The notes under the pieces: model-generated
The model's input: the letters and a program-made list of their open reading frames with translations, nothing else
Databases searched by the model: none
What the model was told of the DNA's origin: nothing
Program-made: the position numbers and the translations under genes
In this document: in pieces, positions 1 to 7,932 of the stretch
Position numbering within the stretch: position 1 is the stretch's first letter
Layout: each line of letters opens with the position of its first letter
NCBI GenBank assembly: GCA_021790555.1
Contig: JAJYGY010000158.1
Coordinates: forward strand, 1 to 8,425
Reading direction: 5' to 3'
DNA from: a bacterium
Lineage (GTDB): Bacteria; Oederibacteriota; JAJYGY01
DNA: 8,425 nucleotides

Positions 1-76
1 GATTGTTGGCAAACACGTCCATGTTGAACTGCTGCGTGTACATGCCCGAAGCCGCCGTATACATCGCTCTGAACAT
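1..76 (-). CDS. flgG: Flagellar basal-body rod protein FlgG, N-terminal fragment (cut by window edge)
   Basis: Only the first 25 codons are present. They begin MFRAMYTAASGMYTQQ and run on to MDVFANN, the start of the conserved N-terminal helix of the FlgE/F/G rod-hook family, in which an AxxGM motif is followed by D(V/I)xANN. FlgG forms the distal rod of the flagellum, in the periplasm between the MS ring and the hook. The start ATG has a strong Shine-Dalgarno (AGGAGG, about 10 nt upstream). The gene directly follows a flgF-like gene on the same strand, matching the usual flgF-flgG order, and that order is the main reason for choosing FlgG over another family member. The fragment alone cannot separate FlgG from a second FlgF-like paralogue. 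The rest of the gene lies beyond position 1. Confidence 0.8.
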   Translation of the reverse strand, partial: MFRAMYTAASGMYTQQFNMDVFANN

Positions 77-124
77 AAGCCGGATTCCTCCTTATTTTCC
101 CGCCTCTCGGCCGGGAGACCGCCG

Positions 125-139
125 CCCGGCGAGGCCGGG
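125..139 (-). other. Small intercistronic hairpin between flgF and flgG
   Basis: There is a perfect 6-bp inverted repeat, CCCGGC and GCCGGG, separated by 3 nt, within the 99-nt gap between the flgF stop and the flgG start. A direct repeat GGCCGGGAG (109-117 and 133-141) overlaps it. No U-tract follows, so it is not a classical intrinsic terminator. It could stabilise or process the transcript or tune flgG translation. In GC-rich DNA a chance occurrence is quite possible. Confidence 0.35.
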
Positions 140-175
140 AGGCACGCAACGAAGGTCGAACGGTCAGCCAAGGCC

Positions 176-994
176 TCAGGTCGCGCTCAGGTTGCCCACC
201 TGGTTGACGGCCGCGTTGAGCGTCTGGTCCTGGGCCATGATGGACTTCTGGTCCGATTCATAGGCCCTCAGTACCGAAATCATGTTGACCATCTCCTGGA
301 TGGCCGAAACGTTGGAGTTCTCAAGGTAGCCCTGCTGCACCGTGGCCGTCAGCTGGGAGGGGTCGGTGGTCAGCCCCACCCCGTCCTTGCTGACGTAAAG
401 GTCGCTTCCCTGCTTGGCCAGGTCGTTGGGCTGCTGGAAGGTGGTCAGCATCAGGTTGTCCACCACCGAGCCGTCCACCGTCACCTGCCCCTTGGCGTCG
501 ATGACCACGCTGCCGGACTGTTGCGGCTGGATGACGATGGGCCCCCTGCGCCCCATCACCGGCTGGCCCGCCTGGGTCACCAGCTGGTCCTGGCTGTTGA
601 GGGTGAAGTTTCCGGCCCGGGTGTAGGCGTAGCTTCCGTCGGGCATCTGCACGGTGAACATGGCGTTCCCCCTCAGGGCCAGGTCCAGGGGATTGTGGGT
701 CTGCATGGTGGCGCCGTCGGCGTAGTCCGTCACCACCCCCGCCACCTCGGCGCCCTTGCCCATTTCCCCGATCATCGGGCTGGCCTGGGCGCTCCAGGGC
801 GGCGGCACCGCCACCGGCGAGGCGTCCGCCCTGTCGTCGATGCGGTGGAGCAGCACGTTGGGAAACGCCTGCACCACGGTGAAATCCTTCTTGTAGCCCG
901 GCGTGTTGACGTTGGCCAGGTTGTTGGCCAGCACGTCCTGGTTGACGAGCTGCACGTTCATCCCCGAGGCGCTGGTGTAAAAGCCGTTGATCAT
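176..994 (-). CDS. flgF: Flagellar basal-body rod protein FlgF (FlgF/FlgG family)
   Basis: This 272-residue protein has the full FlgE/F/G family layout. The N-terminal rod motif is at residues 5-36 (GMN at 11-13, NLANVNTPGYKK at 25-36). The central hypervariable D1-like beta region contains the family signature PLDLALRG near 102-109 and YTRAGNF near 124-130. The C-terminal helix spans about 221-266 (GYLENSNV, then MVNMISVLRAYE). Rod proteins have no cleaved signal; they leave through the flagellar type III export gate and assemble into the proximal rod in the periplasm. Length fits FlgF (about 250 residues) and it precedes flgG. The ATG at 994 has GGGGAG 8 nt upstream. A nearby ATG at 1001 is out of frame. 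The gene starts 35 nt after the stop of the FN3-bearing barrel gene, suggesting co-transcription. FlgF versus a FlgG paralogue rests on gene order and overall similarity. Confidence 0.9.
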   Translation of the reverse strand: MINGFYTSASGMNVQLVNQDVLANNLANVNTPGYKKDFTVVQAFPNVLLHRIDDRADASPVAVPPPWSAQASPMIGEMGKGAEVAGVVTDYADGATMQTHNPLDLALRGNAMFTVQMPDGSYAYTRAGNFTLNSQDQLVTQAGQPVMGRRGPIVIQPQQSGSVVIDAKGQVTVDGSVVDNLMLTTFQQPNDLAKQGSDLYVSKDGVGLTTDPSQLTATVQQGYLENSNVSAIQEMVNMISVLRAYESDQKSIMAQDQTLNAAVNQVGNLSAT

Positions 995-1029
995 GCGTCA
1001 TTCTCCCCAGAGAGAGGAAACCCGGGCGC

Positions 1030-2706
1030 TCAATTCGAACCCGCCACCTTGGCGATCTGCGACCAGCCCTGCGAGGGCCTCGATTCCACCGGCGGATTGT
1101 CCGTCGTCACCGAGGTCAGCACGAAGTAGTAGGCCTGGTCGGGCTGAAGGTTGTGGACGGTGTAGCTGGTGGCCGTGATCGGCTTGTCGTTCACCTTGGA
1201 ATACCCCGTGCCGTTGGTGGTGGACATGTAGATGTTGTATCCCGCGATGTTGCCCGTGGGGGGCAGCCAGCCCTTCACCACGATCTCGCCCGTCTGGGCC
1301 ACCGGCTGGGGGGTGCTGGCGCCGGACCCCAGCACCGGCGCGCCCGGCACGATCGGGGCCGGGATGGCCGAGACTTCGGCCGAATAGGCCGACTCCACCG
1401 AGGGCCAGGAGTCGTTGACCGAGGTGACCACGAAGTAGTAGCGCGTGCCGTTGGTCAGCCCGTCAATGGTCACCTGGGTGTCCTTGATGCGCTTCTGGAT
1501 GGGGATGTAGCCCCTTCCGGGCGCCTTGCTCATGTAGATGGTGTAGCCCGTCACGTGGGGATCCGGGTTGGCCGTCCACACCAGGTTCACCGAATTGTTG
1601 GCCGGCGCCACCTTCAGGCCCGTGGGGGGCTGCACCAGGCTGACCACCCGCACGCCCCTGCTGTTGGCCCCGAAGAAGTAGCTGGCGGAAATACGGTGCG
1701 AGTCGCCCAAATGTTCCGCGTGGCCGATGTAGGCGTAGTCCAGCTCGTAGTCCTTGGTCTTGTAGCTGACGCCGCCTGTGATCTGGCCCGAGGTGGTCAC
1801 GAAGCTTGTGTAGCCCGTGCGAAGGCCCAGGTGGTTGTCGAAGAACCAGCCCTCGATGCCCAGGTGGGGGCGGAACTCGGAGGGCGTCAGCGAGCTGACC
1901 TGGTCGACGGTATTCCCGTTGGCGTCGACCGTGTAGAGCGGGTTGCTCAGGGGCTGGCCGCTGATGTTGGTGTCGTTGAACCAGTCGGCGTCGGCCGCCA
2001 CGACGATGTTCTCGTCCAGCCAGTAGGCCGTGCCCAGCGAGATCATCAGGGGCACCTGCTCCTGCGAGCCGGACTGCCAGTTCAGGACCGTGTCCAGGTC
2101 CTGGGCGAAGAAGCCGAAATTGATCTTCTTGCCGTAGGCCGGCAGCGGCACCTGGTACAGGAAGCCCAGGTCCATGCCCAGACCGCCGGCCGTGGCCTTC
2201 ACCGTCTGCTGCTGCCCGTTGGTGTCGGTGTAGGTCGCCTGGGCCTGCGACAGGTAGTTGAGGAACTTGAGGTTGACGCCGAAGCTGACGGTGCGCTCCA
2301 CGTTCAGGGGCGTGGCGAAGCTCAGCTCATAGTCGTTCTCGTAGGCGTCGGTCTGGGGGTCGCCGGTGTTGTGGTACAGGCTGACGATGCCGAAGCCGAT
2401 GGCCGTGTCCTCGAAGGAGGGCATGACAAAGGACCCGGCGAAGTAGTCCTCCTTGCCGTTGAGCAGGGGGCCGAAAAAGCCGTTGACCGACATCCGGGGG
2501 ACCTGGATCAGGCCGGCCGGGTTCCAGTTGATGGTGTCGTTGCCCTGGGCGATGGCCACGAAGGCGTCGCCCATGCCCAGGGGCCTGGCTCCCACCCCCA
2601 GCACGCCCCCCTTGTCGAAGGCCGCCCTGGCCCCCACGCTCAGCAGGCAGGCACAGGCCGCCAGCCACAGGACCGCTCGCGCGGTTTGGAACCCGGATTT
2701 TTTCAT
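1030..2706 (-). CDS. PorV/PorQ-like (UPF0164-type) outer-membrane beta-barrel with two C-terminal FN3-like domains
   Basis: The 558-residue protein begins with a signal peptide (KK, then a hydrophobic stretch at about 10-24, cleavage near ARA/A at 28). The mature start carries the family hallmark GVGARPLGMGDAFVAIA (37-53) followed by WNPAGL (61-66). A run of amphipathic strands continues to about residue 346, with FATPL at 130-134, DLGFLYQVPL at 179-188 and a final strand, HRISASYFF, ending in aromatics as barrel-closing strands do. Two FN3-like repeats follow, at about 360-449 and 455-553, each with a GY(T/N)IYMS strand and a YYFV(V/L)TSV strand. In Bacteroidota PorV works with the type IX secretion machinery; outside that phylum the family's role is unsettled, so only location and fold are inferred here. 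The ATG has AGGGAGG 5 nt upstream. It lies 59 nt after a paralogous barrel gene and 35 nt before flgF. Confidence 0.88.
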   Translation of the reverse strand: MKKSGFQTARAVLWLAACACLLSVGARAAFDKGGVLGVGARPLGMGDAFVAIAQGNDTINWNPAGLIQVPRMSVNGFFGPLLNGKEDYFAGSFVMPSFEDTAIGFGIVSLYHNTGDPQTDAYENDYELSFATPLNVERTVSFGVNLKFLNYLSQAQATYTDTNGQQQTVKATAGGLGMDLGFLYQVPLPAYGKKINFGFFAQDLDTVLNWQSGSQEQVPLMISLGTAYWLDENIVVAADADWFNDTNISGQPLSNPLYTVDANGNTVDQVSSLTPSEFRPHLGIEGWFFDNHLGLRTGYTSFVTTSGQITGGVSYKTKDYELDYAYIGHAEHLGDSHRISASYFFGANSRGVRVVSLVQPPTGLKVAPANNSVNLVWTANPDPHVTGYTIYMSKAPGRGYIPIQKRIKDTQVTIDGLTNGTRYYFVVTSVNDSWPSVESAYSAEVSAIPAPIVPGAPVLGSGASTPQPVAQTGEIVVKGWLPPTGNIAGYNIYMSTTNGTGYSKVNDKPITATSYTVHNLQPDQAYYFVLTSVTTDNPPVESRPSQGWSQIAKVAGSN

Positions 2707-2765
2707 GTGAGCCTCCCTGCCCAGCGTGGTTTGAAACCCTTGAAAAGCCTGCCCTTTCTCCCTGT

Positions 2766-4880
2766 TCAGTAATTCGGGCTGATCGGATTCCCGTCCAGGG
2801 TCACCGCGGACCCGTTGAAGAACTGGTTTTCAGTGATGAAGCCCCGGGAATAGTTCACGGCCACGTCGCTGGGGGCCACCAGGCGGAAGACGCGGTTTCC
2901 GTACCTGGCCCGCACGTCGTAGTCGTTCACCGAGTTTCCGGCGTCCTGGGCCGAGGTCCTCACGATGTCGGCGATGTCGCCCAGGATGTAGCGCGGCATG
3001 GTCTGCCCGGTCACGTAATCCACCTGGAAGCTCCTCTGGCCGTTGGGTTCCGTGGCGATGGTGGTCTGGGGGAAAGGAACCTCGTTGGTGTTGGGATAGC
3101 TGAAGGAGCCCGCCGCGGCCGCGGCCTGGGCCGCCGGCGTCACCAGGGCCGGGGCCACCGGCGCCTTGGACACCGCCGGCAGGTTGTTGAAGAGCGTCTG
3201 GTTCTGGGTCGCCGCGCGCAGGCCGGTCCGGGCCAGGGCAAGGGCCTGCTGGTCGCCCGCCTCCTCGTCCGTCTGCTGCTTCTTGATGAGGGCCAGCAGG
3301 GCCTGGATGTCCTGGGCCTGCACCGGCTGCACCGGCGGGGTGTAGATCTTCAGCGTCTGGACAGGGGTGGAGGAAGAGGCCCCCAGGTTGTCCGTGGCCG
3401 TGAACAGGAAGGTGTAGTCCCCGTCAGGAAGGGGCCGGTAGGTCTTGTCTTCCCCTCCCCAGATGATCTGGTCCGGGGGGGTGCCCATGTCCTGGTAGGT
3501 CTTCACCACCTCGTTGTTGGAATTCAGGATGTTGAGGGTCCAGCGGGCGATGCCGTTCTTGGACTTGGCAGCCAGGGCGAAGGTGGCCACCTCCCCGTTG
3601 CGCGGGGCGAAGATGGGCGGATCCACGGTGGCCGAGACGTCGGGCAGGGGGATGGACCGCTTGGGTCCGCCCCAGTGGAACACCACCGAAAACCAGTGGG
3701 AACCGGTCTGCTCGTTGAATTCAGGAAACTGGTAGGCGTAGTCCAGGGAGATGAGGTACTTGAAGCTGATGCCCACGGTGGCCCGGTTGGGCTGGTCGAA
3801 CAGGAAGGAATAGCCCGCCCGGGGCCCGATGTGGTCGTGGAAGAACCACATTTCCGCGCCCAGGTTCAGGCGGTGGTTGTCGCTGGGGTCCAGCCCGGGG
3901 TCGTTGATGTAGGAGAAGTCCGCGTCCATGTTCAGGCGGCTGTGGTGGAAGAAGTCGCGGGTGGACCAGCCCACGCCCAGGGTGCTGACCGGCGGGATGG
4001 TGATCTCCCTGCCGTCGTCGAACTTCACCTGGCTGGCCACGTCGCGCAGGTCAAGGCCGAAGGAGAGCGTGTGCCCGTAGTTCATGATGGGCACCTTGTA
4101 GAGGAAGCCCAGGTCCGCTCCCCAGCCCGAGACGTTGTTCAGCAGGGAGTTGTTAGAAAGGTACACGTAGTCCGGGTCGTTCTTGATGTACTTGACGTTG
4201 ATGCCGAAGGCGAAATTCTCGTCGGCGGAAAGCGGGGTGGCGAAGGTCAGCACGTAGTCGTCCTCCTGAAAGGGAGGATTGATCCAGTAGCGGTAGGCCT
4301 CGGCCAGGAAGTCCTGGACCTGCGAATCGGTGATGCTGGTGAAGGGCACGCTGCTGCCCCCGCCGCCCGGAATGACCACCGGACCGGCGCCCGACCAGAC
4401 CTGCGAACTGAAGTTGTAGGAGCCGCCCAGCACGTTGGGATAGCGGCCGATGGGATGGTAGGGCCTTTCGTAGGAAAGCGCGAAGACCATCCGGTTGTCC
4501 AGCATGTAGCTGGCCGAGGCGAAGCCGCTGAAGGGCGCGTCCACCATCACCCGGTCGCCGCCCATCCAGTGGACCTCGTTGGTGTCCATCTGGGTCAGGC
4601 CCGCCGGGTTCCACCACACCGCGGATTCCTCGTCGGCGATGGCCGTGAAGGCCTCGCCCATGCCCAGGGGCCGCGCCCCCATGCCGATGGCCAGGGGGTT
4701 GGCGAAATAGGTCGCCGCCGGGGAGGGGCTCTGCCCGTAATTTTGGGGATTTCCCCAGATTTCATTTGCCAGGTTGAAATCCGGGATGTCATTTTGGGCG
4801 AAGCCGTAACCTCTGGTGGAAACCAGGAAAAGGGCCAGAATGGGGACCCAAAAAAAGCAAGACCTGACGAGCCTTTGCAA
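2766..4880 (-). CDS. PorV/PorQ-like outer-membrane beta-barrel with FlgD-Ig-like domain and unrecognised C-terminal region
   Basis: The proposed start is TTG at 4880, giving 704 residues. It has GGAGG 8 nt upstream and yields a standard signal peptide: two Arg, hydrophobic core WVPILALFLV, cleavage near GFA/Q at 28. The frame stays open to another TTG at 4973 (735 residues), but that start lacks a Shine-Dalgarno and buries the signal. The barrel region (about 53-404) starts with GMGARPLGMGEAFTAIA (66-82) and WWNPAGL (89-95), and closes with HWFSVVFHW (395-403). An Ig-like domain at about 424-513 resembles FlgD-Ig (IIWGGEDKTYRPLPDGDY). A Gln-rich probable helix (518-560) and an Ala-rich linker (576-591) follow, then about 105 residues I do not recognise. 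It is clearly paralogous to the next gene. It is the first gene after a promoter-bearing gap, so probably the first of the unit leading into flgFG. Function beyond an outer-membrane location is unknown. Confidence 0.85.
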   Translation of the reverse strand: MQRLVRSCFFWVPILALFLVSTRGYGFAQNDIPDFNLANEIWGNPQNYGQSPSPAATYFANPLAIGMGARPLGMGEAFTAIADEESAVWWNPAGLTQMDTNEVHWMGGDRVMVDAPFSGFASASYMLDNRMVFALSYERPYHPIGRYPNVLGGSYNFSSQVWSGAGPVVIPGGGGSSVPFTSITDSQVQDFLAEAYRYWINPPFQEDDYVLTFATPLSADENFAFGINVKYIKNDPDYVYLSNNSLLNNVSGWGADLGFLYKVPIMNYGHTLSFGLDLRDVASQVKFDDGREITIPPVSTLGVGWSTRDFFHHSRLNMDADFSYINDPGLDPSDNHRLNLGAEMWFFHDHIGPRAGYSFLFDQPNRATVGISFKYLISLDYAYQFPEFNEQTGSHWFSVVFHWGGPKRSIPLPDVSATVDPPIFAPRNGEVATFALAAKSKNGIARWTLNILNSNNEVVKTYQDMGTPPDQIIWGGEDKTYRPLPDGDYTFLFTATDNLGASSSTPVQTLKIYTPPVQPVQAQDIQALLALIKKQQTDEEAGDQQALALARTGLRAATQNQTLFNNLPAVSKAPVAPALVTPAAQAAAAAGSFSYPNTNEVPFPQTTIATEPNGQRSFQVDYVTGQTMPRYILGDIADIVRTSAQDAGNSVNDYDVRARYGNRVFRLVAPSDVAVNYSRGFITENQFFNGSAVTLDGNPISPNY

Positions 4881-4888
4881 GAGACGAG

Positions 4889-4893
4889 CCTCC
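4889..4893 (-). promoter_or_regulatory. Shine-Dalgarno supporting a TTG start at 4880
   Basis: GGAGG lies 8 nt upstream of the TTG at 4880. No ATG or GTG in this frame lies between the upstream TTG (4973) and here, and the upstream TTG has no purine-rich element before it. Starting at 4880 also places two arginines directly ahead of the hydrophobic core, as expected for a Sec signal peptide. Confidence 0.7.
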
Positions 4894-5004
4894 GCAAAAA
4901 GTTTCAAATTGGAAGAAGTAATTTTGCTGGTTTCCCCTAACCCCAAAAGCGCCTGTTTCCAGGCATCCTTCAAAATTGAAACGCTGTCGCATTATTATGG
5001 CAAA

Positions 5005-5034
5005 ATATTAACACACCCGTTTAAAAAAAGTCAA
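5005..5034 (-). promoter_or_regulatory. Sigma70-like promoter upstream of the barrel-flgFG unit
   Basis: On the minus strand, TTGACT (5034-5029; five of six match the -35 consensus) is followed after 18 nt by TAATAT (5010-5005; four of six match the -10 consensus). The spacer contains a T-tract. The surroundings are much richer in A+T than the rest of the window. The predicted transcription start is near 4998, giving a leader of roughly 118 nt to the TTG start at 4880. Confidence 0.5.
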
Positions 5035-5040
5035 TCCAGG

Positions 5041-5060
5041 TTTGTGACCAACACCACAAA
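5041..5060. promoter_or_regulatory. Candidate Crp/Fnr-family operator
   Basis: A 20-bp inverted repeat has perfect 6-bp outer arms, TTTGTG and CACAAA. On the plus strand it reads TGTGA-N6-CCACA, one base off the Crp-type pattern TGTGA-N6-TCACA. It ends 7 bp upstream of the -35 hexamer at 5034, centred roughly 50 bp from the predicted start, which suits an activator or a modulator. A second short palindrome, CACAA-N4-TTGTG on the minus strand (5055-5068), overlaps it. No regulator gene is in the window, so the cognate protein is unknown. Confidence 0.4.
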
Positions 5061-5081
5061 ATATTGTGTCGCCATCCCCCC

Positions 5082-5100
5082 GAAAACACAAGGCCCCTTG
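5082..5100 (-). terminator. Weak possible terminator after pyk
   Basis: Thirteen nt after the pyk stop the minus strand reads CAAG-GGGC-CTTG, a 4-bp stem with a 4-nt loop, followed by TGTTTT. The stem is short and the U-tract is interrupted, so termination here would be inefficient. No better intrinsic terminator is visible between pyk and the next gene, so Rho-dependent termination or read-through is possible. Confidence 0.2.
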
Positions 5101-5113
5101 GGGTGGTTTGAAA

Positions 5114-6535
5114 TCATGAAATCTTATGCACCTTCATGAAATTGATGCTTCCCTTCACCCCGATGGGGGTCCCGGAAACGATCAAAACCGTGTCGTTTTT
5201 GGAGACGACCCCACCCCGTTTGAGGGCCTTTTCCACCTCCTTGAAGAGGTCTTCGGCCTTGCGGATGACCGGCATGTACACCGGCCGGGTCCCCCAGTAG
5301 AGCGCCAGCCGGGAAACCGTGCTTTTGCTGGGCGAAAAGGCCACGATGGGCACCTCGGGCCGGTACTTGGAAAGGTACCGGGCCGTGGCCCCGCTCTGGG
5401 TGAAGCAGACGACCACCTTGACATGCAGGTCTTCCACGGCCACGCGGGCCGCGTGGCAGACCGTGTCCGGGATTGAATGGTAGTGCGACCTGCGGATGTT
5501 GGGCAGGGAGATCAGCTTGAGATACTCCCACGAGTTTTCCGCGGCTTCACAGATCCGGTGCATCATGGCCACGGCCTCCACGGGGTAGCTGCCCGAGGCG
5601 GTCTCGCCCGAAAGCATCACCGCGTCCGTGCCGTCGAATATGGCGTTGGCCACGTCAGAGGCCTCGGCCCGGGTGGGCTGGGGGTTGCCGGTCATGGATT
5701 CCAGCATCTGGGTGGCCGTGATGGCCAGCACCTGCGCGCCGTTGGCGTGCGAGATCAGTTCCTTCTGCAGGATGGGAACGTGCTCCGGCGACATCTCCAC
5801 GCCCAGGTCGCCCCGCGCCACCATGATGCCCTCGGAAACCCGCAAAATCTCGCCGATATGCTCCAGGGCCTCGGGGCGCTCGATCTTGGCCACCACGGGA
5901 ACCTCCTGCCCGGCCCTGCGGATGCGGGCCTTCAGGCCCACCACGTCCCTGGGATGGCGCACGAAGGACATGGCCACGTAGTCCACCCCCTGGCCCAGCG
6001 CGAAGTCCAGGTCGGCCAGGTCCTTGGGGGTGACCGAGGGCGTGGAAAGCTTCACCCCGGGAAGGTTGATGCCCTTGTGTTCCGACAGCGTCCCGCCCAC
6101 CACCACCCGGGTCAGCACGTCGGGCCCCTTCACCGAGGCCACCTCAAGGCGCAGCCTGCCGTCGTTGATCAGGATGGGGTCGCCGGGCCGCACGTCCTTG
6201 GGAAGGTGCCGGTATCCCGTGGAGGCCTGGCGCTCGTCGCCGGCCACGTCGCGGACGGTGAGCGTGAAGTCGGCCCCCGCGCGCAGCTCCACCGGTCCGC
6301 CGGCCATCCGGCCCGTGCGGATCTTGGGGCCCTGCAGGTCGGCCAGGATGGCCAGGGGCTTCTTCAGCTTGCGCGAGGCGGCCCGCAGCCGCCGCACCAC
6401 GGCGGCGTGGTCCTGGTGGCTGCCGTGGGAAAAATTGAGGCGGGCCACGTCCATTCCCGCCTCGGCGATCCTTTCGATGGTTTCCTGGGACCGCGAACTG
6501 GGGCCCAGGGTGCAGACGATCTTGGTCTTGCGCAT
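5114..6535 (-). CDS. pyk: Pyruvate kinase
   Basis: Pyruvate kinase converts phosphoenolpyruvate and ADP to pyruvate and ATP, the last step of glycolysis, in the cytosol. The 473-residue protein is full length for the bacterial enzyme. Visible landmarks are KIVCTLGPSS (5-14) and ARLNFSHG (31-38; Arg32, Asn34 and Ser36 contact substrate), DLQGPKIRTG (66-75) entering the B domain, the active-site signature VVAKIERPEAL (214-224; catalytic Lys217, metal ligand Glu219), ARGDLGVE (240-247; metal ligand Asp243) and ATQMLESM (274-281) with PTRAE. The C-terminal domain (about 355-473) has a phosphate-binding-like loop TQSGATAR (379-386), compatible with an allosteric effector site; the effector is not predictable here. 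The ATG at 6535 was chosen because the family N-terminus begins exactly there; upstream in-frame sequence overlaps icd and has no family match. The Shine-Dalgarno is poor (GAGCGG). It lies 83 nt after icd with a strong hairpin between, and no separate promoter is evident. Confidence 0.97.
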   Translation of the reverse strand: MRKTKIVCTLGPSSRSQETIERIAEAGMDVARLNFSHGSHQDHAAVVRRLRAASRKLKKPLAILADLQGPKIRTGRMAGGPVELRAGADFTLTVRDVAGDERQASTGYRHLPKDVRPGDPILINDGRLRLEVASVKGPDVLTRVVVGGTLSEHKGINLPGVKLSTPSVTPKDLADLDFALGQGVDYVAMSFVRHPRDVVGLKARIRRAGQEVPVVAKIERPEALEHIGEILRVSEGIMVARGDLGVEMSPEHVPILQKELISHANGAQVLAITATQMLESMTGNPQPTRAEASDVANAIFDGTDAVMLSGETASGSYPVEAVAMMHRICEAAENSWEYLKLISLPNIRRSHYHSIPDTVCHAARVAVEDLHVKVVVCFTQSGATARYLSKYRPEVPIVAFSPSKSTVSRLALYWGTRPVYMPVIRKAEDLFKEVEKALKRGGVVSKNDTVLIVSGTPIGVKGSINFMKVHKIS

Positions 6536-6571
6536 GGCCGCTCGAGAGTGGTTTGCGTGTGGATGAAGGGC

Positions 6572-6602
6572 GCCGGGCTCCCCGCGGCGTGGGGAACCCG
6601 GC
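6572..6602 (-). other. Strong intercistronic hairpin between icd and pyk
   Basis: Two 12-nt arms (6572-6583 and 6591-6602) pair around a 7-nt loop. On the minus-strand transcript the arms are GCCGGGUUCCCC and GGGGAGCCCGGC: eleven Watson-Crick pairs and one G-U wobble. On the plus strand the same position would be a C-A mismatch, so the structure fits best in the icd-pyk transcript. It begins 16 nt after the icd stop. No U-tract follows, so it is more likely an RNA-stability or processing element, or a partial attenuator, than a full terminator. Confidence 0.6.
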
Positions 6603-6618
6603 CGCGCGGGCGAAAAGG

Positions 6619-7863
<1,245 letters not shown>

Positions 7864-7870
7864 GAGCATG

Positions 7871-7874
7871 CTCC
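7871..7874 (-). promoter_or_regulatory. Shine-Dalgarno deciding the icd start
   Basis: GGAG lies 7 nt before the ATG at 7863 but only 1 nt before the alternative in-frame ATG at 7869, so initiation should be at 7863. Confidence 0.65.
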
Positions 7875-7932
7875 AAAAAGTAAGAAGGTTGGATCAAAAA
7901 ACCGCCGCGAAGGCCCGACTTTGCCGGCCGCA

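Noticed and set aside
995..1060. Flagellar-class promoter (sigma28 or sigma54) ahead of flgF
   Set aside because: The 35-nt gap and the preceding coding sequence show no TAAA/GCCGATAA or TGGC/TTGC pair at the required spacing.
2653..2706. Lipoprotein signal (LAAC at residues 15-18) in the FN3-bearing barrel protein
   Set aside because: The hydrophobic stretch continues past the cysteine and a good signal peptidase I site (ARA/A) follows, which suits an outer-membrane barrel.
1153..2772. Long plus-strand open frame (539 codons) antisense to the FN3-bearing barrel gene
   Set aside because: Its translation is dominated by Gly, Val, His, Arg and Asp in low-complexity runs, as expected from the complement of GC-rich codons, and has no domain or ribosome-binding site. 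The minus-strand protein has clear family motifs.
3675..4940. Plus-strand open frame (421 codons) antisense to the 704-residue barrel gene
   Set aside because: Same GC-driven composition (Val, Gly, His, Glu repeats) and no recognisable fold; it is a shadow of the minus-strand gene.
4789..4992. Leader peptide or small gene starting at the ATG at 4992
   Set aside because: The ATG lies only a few nt from the predicted transcription start, lacks a Shine-Dalgarno, and the frame mostly reads out of phase through the signal-peptide region of the barrel gene.
7889..7930. Possible intrinsic terminator in the icd leader, ending in a T6 run
   Set aside because: The only foldable stem (GGCC-GGC with AAA loop) is bulged and lies about 10 nt from the T-run. 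It is inside the leader of an active-looking promoter rather than after a gene.
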